Source: Bacteroidota bacterium (GTDB taxonomy: Bacteria > Bacteroidota > Bacteroidia > UKL13-3). From it: DNA of 64,000 nt. Position numbers and translations under genes: made by a program. The stretch lies in contig JAIYAT010000007.1 in assembly GCA_027488905.1 (NCBI GenBank), forward strand, positions 329,476 to 393,475. Reading direction: 5' to 3'. Shown here in pieces: positions 36,104 to 45,738 of this stretch (positions within the stretch are counted from its first letter, which is position 1; each line of letters opens with the position of its first letter). Under the pieces are notes generated by a model. It did not search any database. It was not told the DNA's origin and saw only the letters and a program-made list of their open reading frames with translations.

Positions 36104-38905
36104 TTAGGCTTGGTTTGAACCCACAAAATACATGTCTATTTCTCCCTTGCCTTTTGCAGAAACCTTACCTCTATGGATACACATAAATTTATCTTTTATC
36201 AATTCATAGGTACTTTGGCTTATGTTTACCTTACCTACTTCTCCTGAAGATTCCATGCGTGAAGCGGTATTTACAGTGTCTCCCCAAATATCGTAGGCAA
36301 ACTTTTTTATACCCACAATTCCTGCCACCACTGGGCCTGTATGCACACCTATCCTAATTTCGAAATAAGGCAATTGTTCAGCAATTTTTTTTGCCTTTCC
36401 CTCTTGCATAAATTGACAAATTTCAAGAGCTGCCTTTACTACGTCCTCTGCATGGGTTTGGTTTGGAATTGGCAAACCACCAGCGGCCATGTATGCATCT
36501 CCAATGGTTTTAATTTTTTCAATACCATGTTTATGCATAATATGGTCAAATGCAGAGAAACACTCGTTTAAATCACGCACCAATTCTTTCGGACTGAGTG
36601 TTTCAGACAAGGCAGTAAATCCTTTAAAATCTGTAAACAAAACGGTAACTTCCTCAATTAATTTGGCTTCTGCAGCCCCTGTAGATTTTAATTCTTCCGC
36701 AACTTCAGCTGGTAAAATATTGAGTAATAACTCATCACTTCGCTTTTTCTCTTTAGCAGTTCTTCTTAATCCCATAAAAATGGAACCTGCTAGTAAAAGC
36801 ATTAAAATAGTGCCACCTATAAATAAATTTCTTTGTGCATTTTTAGTTTCTATTTCTTGTTTTTGTGTTTCAACTAAGGCTTGTTGTAATTCCTTTTCTT
36901 GACCCAATACTGTCAATTGGGTAGCTTGCAGTTGCTTTTCCTTTTCAGATATAGTAAGTTGTTTTTCTTTATTTTGCTTTTCTGCTTTTTCTTTTAAATA
37001 AGCAAGATGTTGTAAGTCTTTTTCTTTATGGGTGAGTTCTAAATCCATTTGTTTTAATCCAAGTTCTTGTTGGCTTCTTGCGAACATTTCTTCACTTAGT
37101 TGCTTTTCAAATTTCAATTTAGTTTCATTTTTGTCAAAAGCATACAACATTTCTTTGCGTTCATTCTTACCCTTGATTGCATCTTTCTCAATGCTATCTC
37201 TTAGCATAATATAATTCTTATATGCTTCATAGGCTTTTGGAAAGTCGCCTTGCTTTTGATAAATCTCACTTAGGCTAGCATAGTTTTCTTTTTGACCCAA
37301 TAACCTCCCAATTTCCTTGTTGATGGAAAGAGCTCTGCTGGAGTATTCTATAGCTTTTGTATAACGTTCAATAGGAACAATTCCCATAGCAGTTAGACCT
37401 GCCTCCGAGGCATTATAATACACCTTCCCAATATTACCAAGGTTAATGGCCATATTGGCTTTGTTTCCAAGTTGCTCAAAAATGCTTAGGGCTTTTTGAT
37501 TATAGTCTAAAAATTTGGGATAATCAGAAAGTGCTTGATAAACATCCCCAATATTTCCAAGTGTTTCGGCAAAGGCATTTTTATCTCCAATTTGCTCATT
37601 GATGCTTTGTGCTTTCTGATAATAATCTAACGCTTTGGGGTAATTTGCCAAGTAATAATACTCAAGACCAATGTTGTGCAAAAAATTTGAAATGCTTGTT
37701 TTATTCCCTATTTGCTCATTTATGCTAAGTGCCCTTTGATAGTTTTCAATTGCTTTTTCATGTTCAAAAAGATTAGAATTAACCAATCCAATACCGCCAT
37801 AAGCAAACGCCATTCCTACCTTATTTCCAATCTGTTCATGTATATTTAGTGCTTTTTGGAAGTTTTCAAATGCTTTTGGATAATCAGAATAACTCAAATA
37901 TATATTTCCCAAATTCCCATGAATAGTGGCAATAGTTCCTTTGTTTTCTAATTGTTCATGAATTAATAAGGCTTTTTGAAAATTCACTAATGCATTTGGG
38001 TAGTCCAAATTATTGTAAGAAATCATAGCTATGTTTACCAATAAATTTGCAGCCTCACTTTTATTGCCTATCTGTTCATAAATACTCAAGGCTCCTAAGT
38101 ACTTTTCCTGTGCTTTGGTATAATCTGAAAGCGCAGCATGAACCGATCCAATGCTGTTTAGATTTGAAGCCATTCCAATTTTATAGCCTAAACTTTCATT
38201 TATTTTTAAAGCATTTTGTAGGTTTTCAAATGATTTAGGAAATTCGGAAAGGCATTTATATGCTTGCCCAATACCTGATAGATTATTTGCAATGTTGCTT
38301 TGATTCCTTAATTGCTCTTGTGTGCGTAGTGCTTTTTGATAATATTCTAAAGCTTTTAAACAATTAGAATTTTTGAGGTGGTAATTTCCAATACTTTCAT
38401 TCGAAAGGGCAATACCCATTTTGTTATTCAATGTCTCAAATTGTTGTAAAGCATTTTCAAAAAGATCCAGGCCCTTTTTTCCTGCTCCTTCTCGTAAATA
38501 AATATTTCCAATATTTAAATTGTTTAATGCCGCTCCAAATTTATTTTTCTGTTTTTGATTAAGGATAAGTGCTTTATTAAAACAATCCAATCCAAGAGAA
38601 TATTCATTCTTAGCTGTATGATTTAATCCTTTGTTATGGAATGCCTCTGCTAATAAAATTGGATTGTTGAGGTTTTGTGCCAAGCTAATGGCCAATGTGC
38701 TGCTTTCAATACCTTTGTTAGGGTTTATTTTAGCATAGCAAAAAGCTAGTGCATTAAGTGTTTTTAACTTTGAACCATCTTGTTTTGTTTGGCGCTCGCT
38801 GACTTTTATTAAACTATCAAGTGATAATTCTTTAAGGTTTGTTTGCGCCGTTATGGTTCCAATAAGGAGAAATAAACTACTTAAATACAAAAAGAATTGT
38901 TTCAT
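36104..38905 (-). CDS. TPR-repeat, membrane-anchored class III adenylate cyclase
   Basis: 933 residues. Signal peptide (1-20), then about a dozen TPR units of ~40 residues (recurring KALxxYQKALSIxEQIGNK pattern) to about residue 600. A long coiled coil, one membrane helix (~690-710) and a cytoplasmic cyclase domain (~745-925) follow. The cyclase keeps the metal motif VLFTDFKGFT and KTIGDAYMAAGG; Lys before TIGD favours ATP over GTP. The TPRs would be outside the inner membrane, in the periplasm, sensing a protein or peptide. The C-terminal codons contain an exact 10-mer (36112-36121). It diverges from the PqqD operon. Confidence 0.87.
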   Translation of the reverse strand: MKQFFLYLSSLFLLIGTITAQTNLKELSLDSLIKVSERQTKQDGSKLKTLNALAFCYAKINPNKGIESSTLAISLAQNLNNPILLAEAFHNKGLNHTAKNEYSLGLDCFNKALILNQKQKNKFGAALNNLNIGNIYLREGAGKKGLDLFENALQQFETLNNKMGIALSNESIGNYHLKNSNCLKALEYYQKALRTQEQLRNQSNIANNLSGIGQAYKCLSEFPKSFENLQNALKINESLGYKIGMASNLNSIGSVHAALSDYTKAQEKYLGALSIYEQIGNKSEAANLLVNIAMISYNNLDYPNALVNFQKALLIHEQLENKGTIATIHGNLGNIYLSYSDYPKAFENFQKALNIHEQIGNKVGMAFAYGGIGLVNSNLFEHEKAIENYQRALSINEQIGNKTSISNFLHNIGLEYYYLANYPKALDYYQKAQSINEQIGDKNAFAETLGNIGDVYQALSDYPKFLDYNQKALSIFEQLGNKANMAINLGNIGKVYYNASEAGLTAMGIVPIERYTKAIEYSSRALSINKEIGRLLGQKENYASLSEIYQKQGDFPKAYEAYKNYIMLRDSIEKDAIKGKNERKEMLYAFDKNETKLKFEKQLSEEMFARSQQELGLKQMDLELTHKEKDLQHLAYLKEKAEKQNKEKQLTISEKEKQLQATQLTVLGQEKELQQALVETQKQEIETKNAQRNLFIGGTILMLLLAGSIFMGLRRTAKEKKRSDELLLNILPAEVAEELKSTGAAEAKLIEEVTVLFTDFKGFTALSETLSPKELVRDLNECFSAFDHIMHKHGIEKIKTIGDAYMAAGGLPIPNQTHAEDVVKAALEICQFMQEGKAKKIAEQLPYFEIRIGVHTGPVVAGIVGIKKFAYDIWGDTVNTASRMESSGEVGKVNISQSTYELIKDKFMCIHRGKVSAKGKGEIDMYFVGSNQA

Positions 38906-39030
38906 AAAATTGCTATCTATTGGTTTTCAACCTATACAATTAAAGTGAATAAATTAAACTTTTCTGTTTTTTTTTAATCAAACCGAAGGAAAATATTTCT
39001 TTTGACGTCTAATGCTATAAATTTACTTCC

Positions 39031-39279
39031 ATGAAACTGAATAAAAATATCGCTGTAAGTGATAATGGGTTTATATTTAACCCACTAAGTGGTGATTCTT
39101 TTAGCACCAATCCAATTGGACAAGAAGTTATTCGTTTGATGAAGGAACAAAAAACGAAAGAAGAAATCGTTAAAACTTTGGCTCAAAAATACAACTCTGA
39201 AGAGGCTAATATTGAAAAGGATTTGGTTGATTTTTTTCAAATGCTATTATCATATCAATTGATTTCTGAGCATGAATAA
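39031..39279 (+). CDS. PqqD-like peptide-recognition protein
   Basis: 82 residues. Strands (MKLNKNIAVSDNGFIFNPLSGDSF) lead to STNPIGQEVIRLMKEQKTKEEIVKTL and a C-terminal helix, the layout of PqqD/RRE proteins that bind the leader of ribosomal peptides. No precursor peptide or radical SAM gene is nearby, and no other small frame in the 125-base upstream gap reads as one. First gene of a tightly packed operon; it overlaps the ATP-grasp gene by 8 bases. Confidence 0.78.
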   Translation: MKLNKNIAVSDNGFIFNPLSGDSFSTNPIGQEVIRLMKEQKTKEEIVKTLAQKYNSEEANIEKDLVDFFQMLLSYQLISEHE

Positions 39280-40321
39280 AAGAAAAATTACCGTTGCAGT
39301 TTCTGGCCTAAACAATATTGATAGTCCAGGTCCAGGAATTCCTGTTATAAGAGGACTTAAAGAAAGCTCCAAATTTGAAGTTAGAATAATTGGTTTGTCC
39401 TATGAGAATCTTGAGCCAGGTTTATACTTGCATGAATTAGTAGATAAATCCTATTCTATTCCCTTGCCATCATCTGGCATGGATAGTTTGTTACAAAGAC
39501 TTGCCTATATCAATAGCATTGAGAATTTAGATGTTATCATCCCAAATTTTGATGCTGAATTGCACAGCTTTATAAAATTAGGTCCGATTTTAAAACGCGA
39601 TTATGGTATCTCGAGTTTTATGCCTGATTTAGAAACCTTTGAGAGCCGCCATAAATCTGTATTGTTCGAGTTTGGCGAAAAGAACGAAGTAAAAGTGCCT
39701 AAAAGCAAAATGATTTTCAGTCCAAATGAAATTTTAGCCGTAGGAAATAGCTTTGGTTTTCCGTTAGTTGTTAAAGGAAAATACTACGATGCCAGCATTG
39801 CAGCAACCCCCGAACAAGCTATCAATTATTTTCATAAGATTTCAGCCAAATGGGGTTTACCTATTATTCTTCAAGAATTTGTTAGTGGTAATGAAGTAAA
39901 TGTTACCGCAATTGGAGATGGAAATGGTAACTGTATTGGCGCAGTTCCAATGCGAAAACTTTACATTACAGATAAAGGCAAAGCTTGGGCTGGAATTTCT
40001 TTATTAGATGATGAATTAATTGAAATCACCAATAGGGTAATTGGAAATTCTAAGTGGCGTGGTGGTTGCGAACTAGAATTTATAAAAACCAACTCAGGAG
40101 AATATTATTTATTAGAAATGAACCCACGGTTTCCTGCTTGGGTGTATTTGGCTGTAGGTTGTGGTCAAAATCACCCAGAGGCATTGGTAGCAATGGCTTT
40201 AGGTGAAGAAGTAAAGCCTTTTGAATCTTATCAGAATGGAAAATTGTTTGTGCGCTATAGCTTCGACCAAATTGTCGATTTAGCAGAATTTGAAAAAATA
40301 TCAACTTTAGGAGAATTATAA
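39272..40321 (+). CDS. ATP-grasp ligase (CarB-like)
   Basis: 349 residues: a pre-ATP-grasp N-terminal Rossmann-like part (VAVSGLNNIDSPGPGIPVIRG), then the ATP-grasp fold (GFPLVVKGKYYDAS, IILQEFVSGNEVNV, GGCELEFI, LLEMNPRFPAW). The NPRFPAW motif provides magnesium ligands. Enzymes of this type form an acyl phosphate from a carboxylate and couple it to an amine or thiol. With a PqqD-like partner upstream, a peptide or an amino acid is a likely substrate. The start overlaps the PqqD-like gene by 8 bases; the next gene begins 1 base after the stop. Confidence 0.85.
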   Translation: MNKRKITVAVSGLNNIDSPGPGIPVIRGLKESSKFEVRIIGLSYENLEPGLYLHELVDKSYSIPLPSSGMDSLLQRLAYINSIENLDVIIPNFDAELHSFIKLGPILKRDYGISSFMPDLETFESRHKSVLFEFGEKNEVKVPKSKMIFSPNEILAVGNSFGFPLVVKGKYYDASIAATPEQAINYFHKISAKWGLPIILQEFVSGNEVNVTAIGDGNGNCIGAVPMRKLYITDKGKAWAGISLLDDELIEITNRVIGNSKWRGGCELEFIKTNSGEYYLLEMNPRFPAWVYLAVGCGQNHPEALVAMALGEEVKPFESYQNGKLFVRYSFDQIVDLAEFEKISTLGEL

Positions 40322-40322
40322 A

Positions 40323-41681
40323 ATGACCAAGTTAACATACGAAAGACCTGTTATTCAGAAATTGAATACCGGCACAATGAATAAGTTTGGTTCTAGAACC
40401 GAATACACACCTGTAACTCATATTGAAGGAGTTTCTGTCAAGTCTTTAATGGCCGACTATGGTTCTCCTTTGTTTGTCATTAGCGAGCCTCAGATCAGAA
40501 GAAATTACCAAAGTGCGGTAAGGGCTTTCAAAACGCGATACCCAAAAGTTCAATTTGCATGGAGTTATAAAACCAATTATCTCAATGCAGTTTGTAATGT
40601 ATTTCATCAAGAAGGTGCCTGGGCAGAAGTTGTTTCTATTTTTGAATACCAAAAGGCAATCAAAAATGGGGTACCAGGGAATAAAATCATTTTTAATGGT
40701 CCAGATAAATCTGCTGATGATTTAAGAACTGCAATCAACAATCATTCTTTAATTCATATCGACCATTTTGATGAATTATACATGTTGATAGAAATTGCCC
40801 AAGAGTTAAAAACAAAAGCTACCGTTGCCATTAGGGTAAACATGGATACTGGCATTTATCCAATTTGGGATAGGTTTGGTTTTAATTATGAAAACGGACA
40901 AGCCTGGAATGCCATCAATAAAATCATGAGCGCCCCAGAGTTAGAACTTCATGGATTGCATTGTCATATTGGAACTTTTATGTTAAGTGCAGGTGCATAT
41001 GCCACAGCTGCTTGGAAACTATGTGACCTAGCTTGGAATGTCAAACTTAAATGGAATCACATGATTCAGTATTTAGATTTGGGTGGTGGCTTTGCATCAG
41101 CAAATACGCTGAAAGGAAGTTACCTGCAAGGCTCAGATATTATCCCAAGTACCGAAGATTATGCAGATGCAATCGCAACAACCATTCTTAACTTTGGGTT
41201 CAAACCAGATGAATTGCCAATGTTGTTTTTAGAAACAGGAAGATCGCTTATTGACGATGCTGGTTATTTATTGGGGTCTGTGCTTGCAACTAAGCGACTT
41301 AGCGATGGAAGAAGAGCCACCATCATGGATTTTGGCGTAAATTTATTGTTTACTGCGTTTTGGTATAATCATAAGATTTCACCAGCCCAAGAGTTTTCTC
41401 ATCACACAGAAGATATGGTGTTATATGGTCCATTATGCATGAACATCGATTGTATAAGAGAAAGCATCAATTTACCATTATTGTCAAAAGGAGATCAAGT
41501 GGTGGTGCATAGGGTAGGAGCTTATAATATGACCCAATGGATGCAGTTTATTCAAATGAGACCAAATGTTGTTATGGTTGATGCTAAGCAAAATGTACAT
41601 TTGATTAGAACCAAAGAATCTATTGATACCATGTTGAGATATGAGCTTGTTCCAGAACATTTAGAGCAGTTTAAATTGTAA
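40323..41681 (+). CDS. fold-type III PLP decarboxylase (diaminopimelate/ornithine decarboxylase family)
   Basis: 452 residues. An alanine-racemase-like barrel with the PLP Lys in FAWSYKTNYLNA, HCHIGTF, the phosphate loop DLGGGFASANT and ETGRSLIDDAG, then the C-terminal domain with GPLCMNIDCIRE as the cysteine region reached from the partner subunit. The family decarboxylates diaminopimelate, lysine, ornithine, arginine or carboxynorspermidine. The substrate is not evident; this is unlikely to be the housekeeping LysA given its operon. It carries a perfect palindrome GGTTCTAGAACC at 40388-40399 and an exact 10-mer at 41197-41206. Confidence 0.83.
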   Translation: MTKLTYERPVIQKLNTGTMNKFGSRTEYTPVTHIEGVSVKSLMADYGSPLFVISEPQIRRNYQSAVRAFKTRYPKVQFAWSYKTNYLNAVCNVFHQEGAWAEVVSIFEYQKAIKNGVPGNKIIFNGPDKSADDLRTAINNHSLIHIDHFDELYMLIEIAQELKTKATVAIRVNMDTGIYPIWDRFGFNYENGQAWNAINKIMSAPELELHGLHCHIGTFMLSAGAYATAAWKLCDLAWNVKLKWNHMIQYLDLGGGFASANTLKGSYLQGSDIIPSTEDYADAIATTILNFGFKPDELPMLFLETGRSLIDDAGYLLGSVLATKRLSDGRRATIMDFGVNLLFTAFWYNHKISPAQEFSHHTEDMVLYGPLCMNIDCIRESINLPLLSKGDQVVVHRVGAYNMTQWMQFIQMRPNVVMVDAKQNVHLIRTKESIDTMLRYELVPEHLEQFKL

Positions 41682-41684
41682 AAT

Positions 41685-43823
41685 TTGAAGATTCCCCAAC
41701 GTTTTAGTTTCTGGATAAATAGTGTATTGAATAGCTATGCACAAGTGTTCTTTAGCCTTAATAAAGTTTTGGCCATAACCTTGTTTGCAGTAACTTTTAT
41801 CAATCCAAGTGTTGGTGTATTTGGATTGCTAAGTGTCTTGGGCAGCAATGTGATGGCCTATGTTTTAGGCTTTGATAAAAAGCAAGTTGAAAAAGGGATT
41901 TATGGTTTTAATGCATTATTACTTGGCTTGGCATTGGGTTATTTATATGCCTTTTCACTTGCCTTTCTGTTATTATTCATCATTTCCATTTTTGCCGTTT
42001 TTTTTATCACAGCAGCTTTACAGGCCTCTATGGGTAAAATAAATTTACCATTTTTAAGTCTGCCATTTTTGTTTTGCTATTGGATGATTGCATTGGCTTC
42101 GCCTCAATTAAGTGCCTTAAGTTTCAAGATTATACAAACTTCACAAGTTGAGTTTAGCTACCTTGAATTTCCAGCTTTTTGGAAAGTGTTTTTTAATACG
42201 CTATCTGCTACCTTTTTCAATAAATCTGTTTGGGGTGGTTTATTAATTGCCATTGCATTGTTTCTTTCTTCACGAATTGCTTTTAGCTTAGCCTTATTAG
42301 CCTACCTTTCTGCGTATGGTGCTTATCAAGTTTTTGGCGTTGATGTAGCAGCATTAACAGATAACTTGGTTGGTTCAAACTTTATCTTTTTTGGAATTGC
42401 CATTGGCTGCTTTTACCTTATTCCAAATGTGTATTCTTATTTAACAGTGATTGTTTTTACACCAATTTTAATGCTGTTATTGGTCGGTTTGAACCAAGCG
42501 TTTGCTGTGTTTCATTTAAATGGGTTTACACTTGCATTTACATTGTTAACGATGTTGGTTTTGTATGCCTTGCACCACAGGTGGATTCCTCGCTTTTTAT
42601 ACTTGGTGCAAATCCAGTATTATTCTGCAGAAACTACAATTTATAAATATCTAAGCGCAGTAAAAAGGTTAAAGTATGCGCATCACAATCAATTTTCGCT
42701 TCCCTTTTTTGGAAGCTGGAAGGTAAGTCAAGGTTACGAAGGTAAGTTAACTCACTTGGGCGAATGGAGTAATGCCTTAGATTTTGTAATTAGCGATGAG
42801 CAAAACAAAACGTATCAGCTAAGTGGATTAAAAATGAGTGATTATTATTGCTACAATAAACCTGTTTTAGCTCCTGCAGATGGACTTGTGATTCAGATAG
42901 TTAATCACATAGACGATAATGAGGTTGGTGAGGTGGATACCAAACAAAATTGGGGAAATACCATTATTCTTAAACATGCCGAAGGTTTATTTTCTCAAAT
43001 AAGTCATCTGAAAAAAGATTCTTTTAAGGTTAATGAAGGCGCATGGGTGAGTAAAGGAACTGTTATAGCAAGTTGTGGTGCAAGTGGAAGGTCTCCAGAG
43101 CCACATATTCATTTTCAAATTCAACAATCTCCTTTGATTGGTTCAAAAACTTTGACTTACCCCATTGCTTATTTTATGAGTCAAGATGCTGCTGGATTGC
43201 AGTTAAATTACTTTGAGGTACCAAAAGAAGATGCGCACATTTTTAATGTAGAAACCCAATCTTCTTTAAAGCAAGCTTTCGATTGGCAACCTGGCAAAAA
43301 ATTAGTTTGGTTCAACCAAAAACACCCTTCTAAATTAACCAGTTTTGAAGTGTTTACAGACGCCTATAATAGAACTTATATTTTTTGCGCTTCAACAGGT
43401 TCTTACGCCTATTTCATTAATGATGGCACTCGCTTTTACTTTACCGATTTTGAAGGGGATAAGAAGGGTTTTCTTTTTCAATTGTATCTATCGTGTTTTT
43501 CAGTATTATTAGCACATTATCCAGCACTCAAAATGAAAGATAACATCCCACAAATCCATTTTCAAGTGCCAATATTGCATTGGGTTCAAGATGTAGTTGC
43601 GCCATTTTATGTTTTTAATAAGGTGGTTTTCGAAGGTGAAAGTTGTTTAACTGAAACTTCTGCAATGCAGACTAATTATTTGCTTTCAAGTGAAATTGTA
43701 ACGCGTTTTATGGGATTAAAAGTAGCAGCTCAAAGTTACAAAGTAGCTATTGGAAAGAAAGGCTTAGAAAAAATAGAATTTCAACAAAATGGTTTTAATG
43801 AAGAGTGGCTATGCATAAACTGA
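41685..43823 (+). CDS. urea transporter domain fused to M23 peptidase domain
   Basis: 712 residues starting with TTG at 41685; no ATG lies near, and the TTG is 3 bases after the upstream stop. Residues ~20-315 form many membrane helices with urea-transporter phrasing (GIYGFNALLLGLALGYLY). Residues ~345-490 are an M23 (LytM) domain: His357 in THLGEWSNALDF, then the HxH motif PHIHFQ at 473-478. A third, unrecognised strand-rich domain ends the protein. M23 enzymes cut peptidoglycan cross-links, and the zinc residues look intact. The fusion couples a channel-like membrane part to an extracytoplasmic hydrolase. The stop overlaps the next gene start by 19 bases. Confidence 0.78.
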   Translation: MKIPQRFSFWINSVLNSYAQVFFSLNKVLAITLFAVTFINPSVGVFGLLSVLGSNVMAYVLGFDKKQVEKGIYGFNALLLGLALGYLYAFSLAFLLLFIISIFAVFFITAALQASMGKINLPFLSLPFLFCYWMIALASPQLSALSFKIIQTSQVEFSYLEFPAFWKVFFNTLSATFFNKSVWGGLLIAIALFLSSRIAFSLALLAYLSAYGAYQVFGVDVAALTDNLVGSNFIFFGIAIGCFYLIPNVYSYLTVIVFTPILMLLLVGLNQAFAVFHLNGFTLAFTLLTMLVLYALHHRWIPRFLYLVQIQYYSAETTIYKYLSAVKRLKYAHHNQFSLPFFGSWKVSQGYEGKLTHLGEWSNALDFVISDEQNKTYQLSGLKMSDYYCYNKPVLAPADGLVIQIVNHIDDNEVGEVDTKQNWGNTIILKHAEGLFSQISHLKKDSFKVNEGAWVSKGTVIASCGASGRSPEPHIHFQIQQSPLIGSKTLTYPIAYFMSQDAAGLQLNYFEVPKEDAHIFNVETQSSLKQAFDWQPGKKLVWFNQKHPSKLTSFEVFTDAYNRTYIFCASTGSYAYFINDGTRFYFTDFEGDKKGFLFQLYLSCFSVLLAHYPALKMKDNIPQIHFQVPILHWVQDVVAPFYVFNKVVFEGESCLTETSAMQTNYLLSSEIVTRFMGLKVAAQSYKVAIGKKGLEKIEFQQNGFNEEWLCIN

Positions 43824-45124
43824 TAGTAGGTTTTTTATTGTTTTTTTCTTTCGTTTCAAAGGCTCAAACGCCTACTGAAAGCTATATTGATAGTCTAAGT
43901 TATGCCTATTTTAATCAATATGACTATTCCGAGTTAAAACAACTTGGTAAAGAAAGTTTAAAGCAAGGAATAGATTTCTTTTACCTCAGAACGCGATTGG
44001 GAATTGTTGCTTTTAGAGAGGCAAACTATGAAGCAGCTTGGCATCATTTTGAGAAAGCCGAAAAAATGCAAGCTGGCGATGTTGTGGTTTTAGAATACCT
44101 ATATTGGAGTTATGTATATACTGGACAAAATGATAAGGCAAACGCCTTATTTGAAAAATATCAAAGTTTGGTTCAAACAATTCTCCCTGGAATTGCCAAT
44201 AAACAACAAAGTGAAATTGAGATTGGCACACTGCAAACCCAAAACCAAAAGAATTACTTTGATCAGGTATTAAGAAAAACAGGTGATGCTTATGCAGGTG
44301 GGAGTTTCTTTTCTTCTATGCATTACTTGAGGTTGTACCATGAACAAAGGTTTAAACATAATTGGAGGTTCTTTGCCGGTGCTGGTATGTATCAGGTTCA
44401 AAGCTTTTCAAATGTTTGGACCGAAAACCAATTTCCACCGCCCGATAGCTTTTCCATAAAACAAAGTGATCCAAATGTTCAACTTAATTTTGGACTGTCA
44501 AAATTGTTTTCTAATGGCATTCGTGCCTCTTTTTCTGCAAGTTATTACCATGAAAGATTTACCTCAAATGGCCAGAATAATCAGCAGAGTTTGCTATCGA
44601 ATAATTATTATGGTGTTGCTGCGGCTATCAGTAAGCGATTTAAATCGTTTGAGCCTGTTGTATTAGTTTCAGTTTTTGATGTTGATGCTGCAGATAGAAT
44701 TCAAGTTGAGGCGGGAATTACTTTATTTCCATTTACTAAGAATAATTTATTTTCTTACTCTTCAATAGGGTATGCAAATAATCAGTTTACGCAAACAAGT
44801 GGTTTGATAGCTTTACAGAAATTGGGTTATCATTTTAACAAAAGCACCATGGTTCAAGCGTCATTTTTATATGGTGAGCTAGATAATTATATGGGTAATT
44901 TAGGATTTGTTACCTTGAATACTTTCGATCCAGTTGATTGGATTGGTTCGGTTCAAGCCGAATTTAAAAAAGGTAAATTAACTTGGTTACCAGGGTATCA
45001 ATTGCAAACCAGAAGTAGTTATTATTCGCAATCCCAATCTTTATCTAATTTCGAAGATTATAGCAAAACTGAATATTCTTATTTCAGTCATTTATTTTAT
45101 TTAACCTTAAGATATACACCATAA
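43805..45124 (+). CDS. TPR plus outer-membrane beta-barrel protein
   Basis: 439 residues with a signal peptide (1-20, VSKAQT). Two or three TPR-like helices (DYSELKQLGKESLKQG, then ANYEAAWHHFEKAEKMQ and YVYTGQNDKANALFEKY) precede a strand-rich barrel (from about 165, ending FYLTLRYTP). It is read in the PqqD operon and is likely its outer-membrane component. A second small TPR protein follows 2 bases after its stop. Function unknown. Confidence 0.68.
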   Translation: MAMHKLIVGFLLFFSFVSKAQTPTESYIDSLSYAYFNQYDYSELKQLGKESLKQGIDFFYLRTRLGIVAFREANYEAAWHHFEKAEKMQAGDVVVLEYLYWSYVYTGQNDKANALFEKYQSLVQTILPGIANKQQSEIEIGTLQTQNQKNYFDQVLRKTGDAYAGGSFFSSMHYLRLYHEQRFKHNWRFFAGAGMYQVQSFSNVWTENQFPPPDSFSIKQSDPNVQLNFGLSKLFSNGIRASFSASYYHERFTSNGQNNQQSLLSNNYYGVAAAISKRFKSFEPVVLVSVFDVDAADRIQVEAGITLFPFTKNNLFSYSSIGYANNQFTQTSGLIALQKLGYHFNKSTMVQASFLYGELDNYMGNLGFVTLNTFDPVDWIGSVQAEFKKGKLTWLPGYQLQTRSSYYSQSQSLSNFEDYSKTEYSYFSHLFYLTLRYTP

Positions 45125-45126
45125 AT

Positions 45127-45732
45127 ATGAACAAGCTAATTATCTCTATTTTCATGTTAGGACTTGGATTTTCTGCCTTTGCGCAAGAAAATTTAAAGAA
45201 TGCTTTCCAAAAAAGTTATGAGCAAGAAAAGGCTAAGCAATACAAAGAAGCTTTGCAAACCATCATGGCTTTTAATGACCCTAGTGTTTATGAAACTCAA
45301 TTAAGGTTGGGCTGGTTAAATTATTTAGCTGGCAATTTTGCTAAATCAGCAGAGCATTATCAAAAGGCAGGTGATTTAGTTCCAACTGCTATAGAGCCAC
45401 TTTGGGGCATTATTTATCCTTTGAGTGCTTTAGAAAAATGGACCAATGTAGAAAATGTATACAAAGAAATATTGAGGCGTGACCCAAAGAATACCAAAGC
45501 AAATTATTACATGGGATTAATTTATTATAATAGGAAAGATTATACCAATGCTAAAAAGTTTCTAATGGAGGTATATCAACTTTACCCATTTGATTTAGAT
45601 GCTTGTTTGCTTTTGGGCTGGACGCATTATTTCCTAGGCAATAAAGTCGAGGCCAAAAAGATGTTTAACAAGGTTTTACTTCAACAAGCAACCAATGCTT
45701 CTGCCAAAGAGGGCTTGGGTTTGTGTGGTTAA
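45127..45732 (+). CDS. periplasmic TPR protein
   Basis: 201 residues. Signal peptide (1-19, ending AFAQ), then about five TPR units (YKEALQTIMAF, NFAKSAEHYQKAGDL, RDPKNTKANYYMGLIYYNRK). It may act as a periplasmic scaffold for the proteins encoded upstream. It is 2 bases downstream of the TPR-barrel gene and 6 bases upstream of the SRPBCC gene. Confidence 0.7.
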   Translation: MNKLIISIFMLGLGFSAFAQENLKNAFQKSYEQEKAKQYKEALQTIMAFNDPSVYETQLRLGWLNYLAGNFAKSAEHYQKAGDLVPTAIEPLWGIIYPLSALEKWTNVENVYKEILRRDPKNTKANYYMGLIYYNRKDYTNAKKFLMEVYQLYPFDLDACLLLGWTHYFLGNKVEAKKMFNKVLLQQATNASAKEGLGLCG

Positions 45733-45738
45733 ATCTGA

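Noticed and set aside
36104..38905. The ~120-bp periodic DNA in the cyclase gene as satellite or mobile repeats
   Set aside because: The period matches 40-residue TPR-like units in frame, so it reflects protein repeats.
40388..40399. GGTTCTAGAACC palindrome as a separate regulatory site
   Set aside because: It lies in the coding part of the PLP decarboxylase and occurs once. It may be a distant form of the 10-mer family, but alone it is not evidence of a site.
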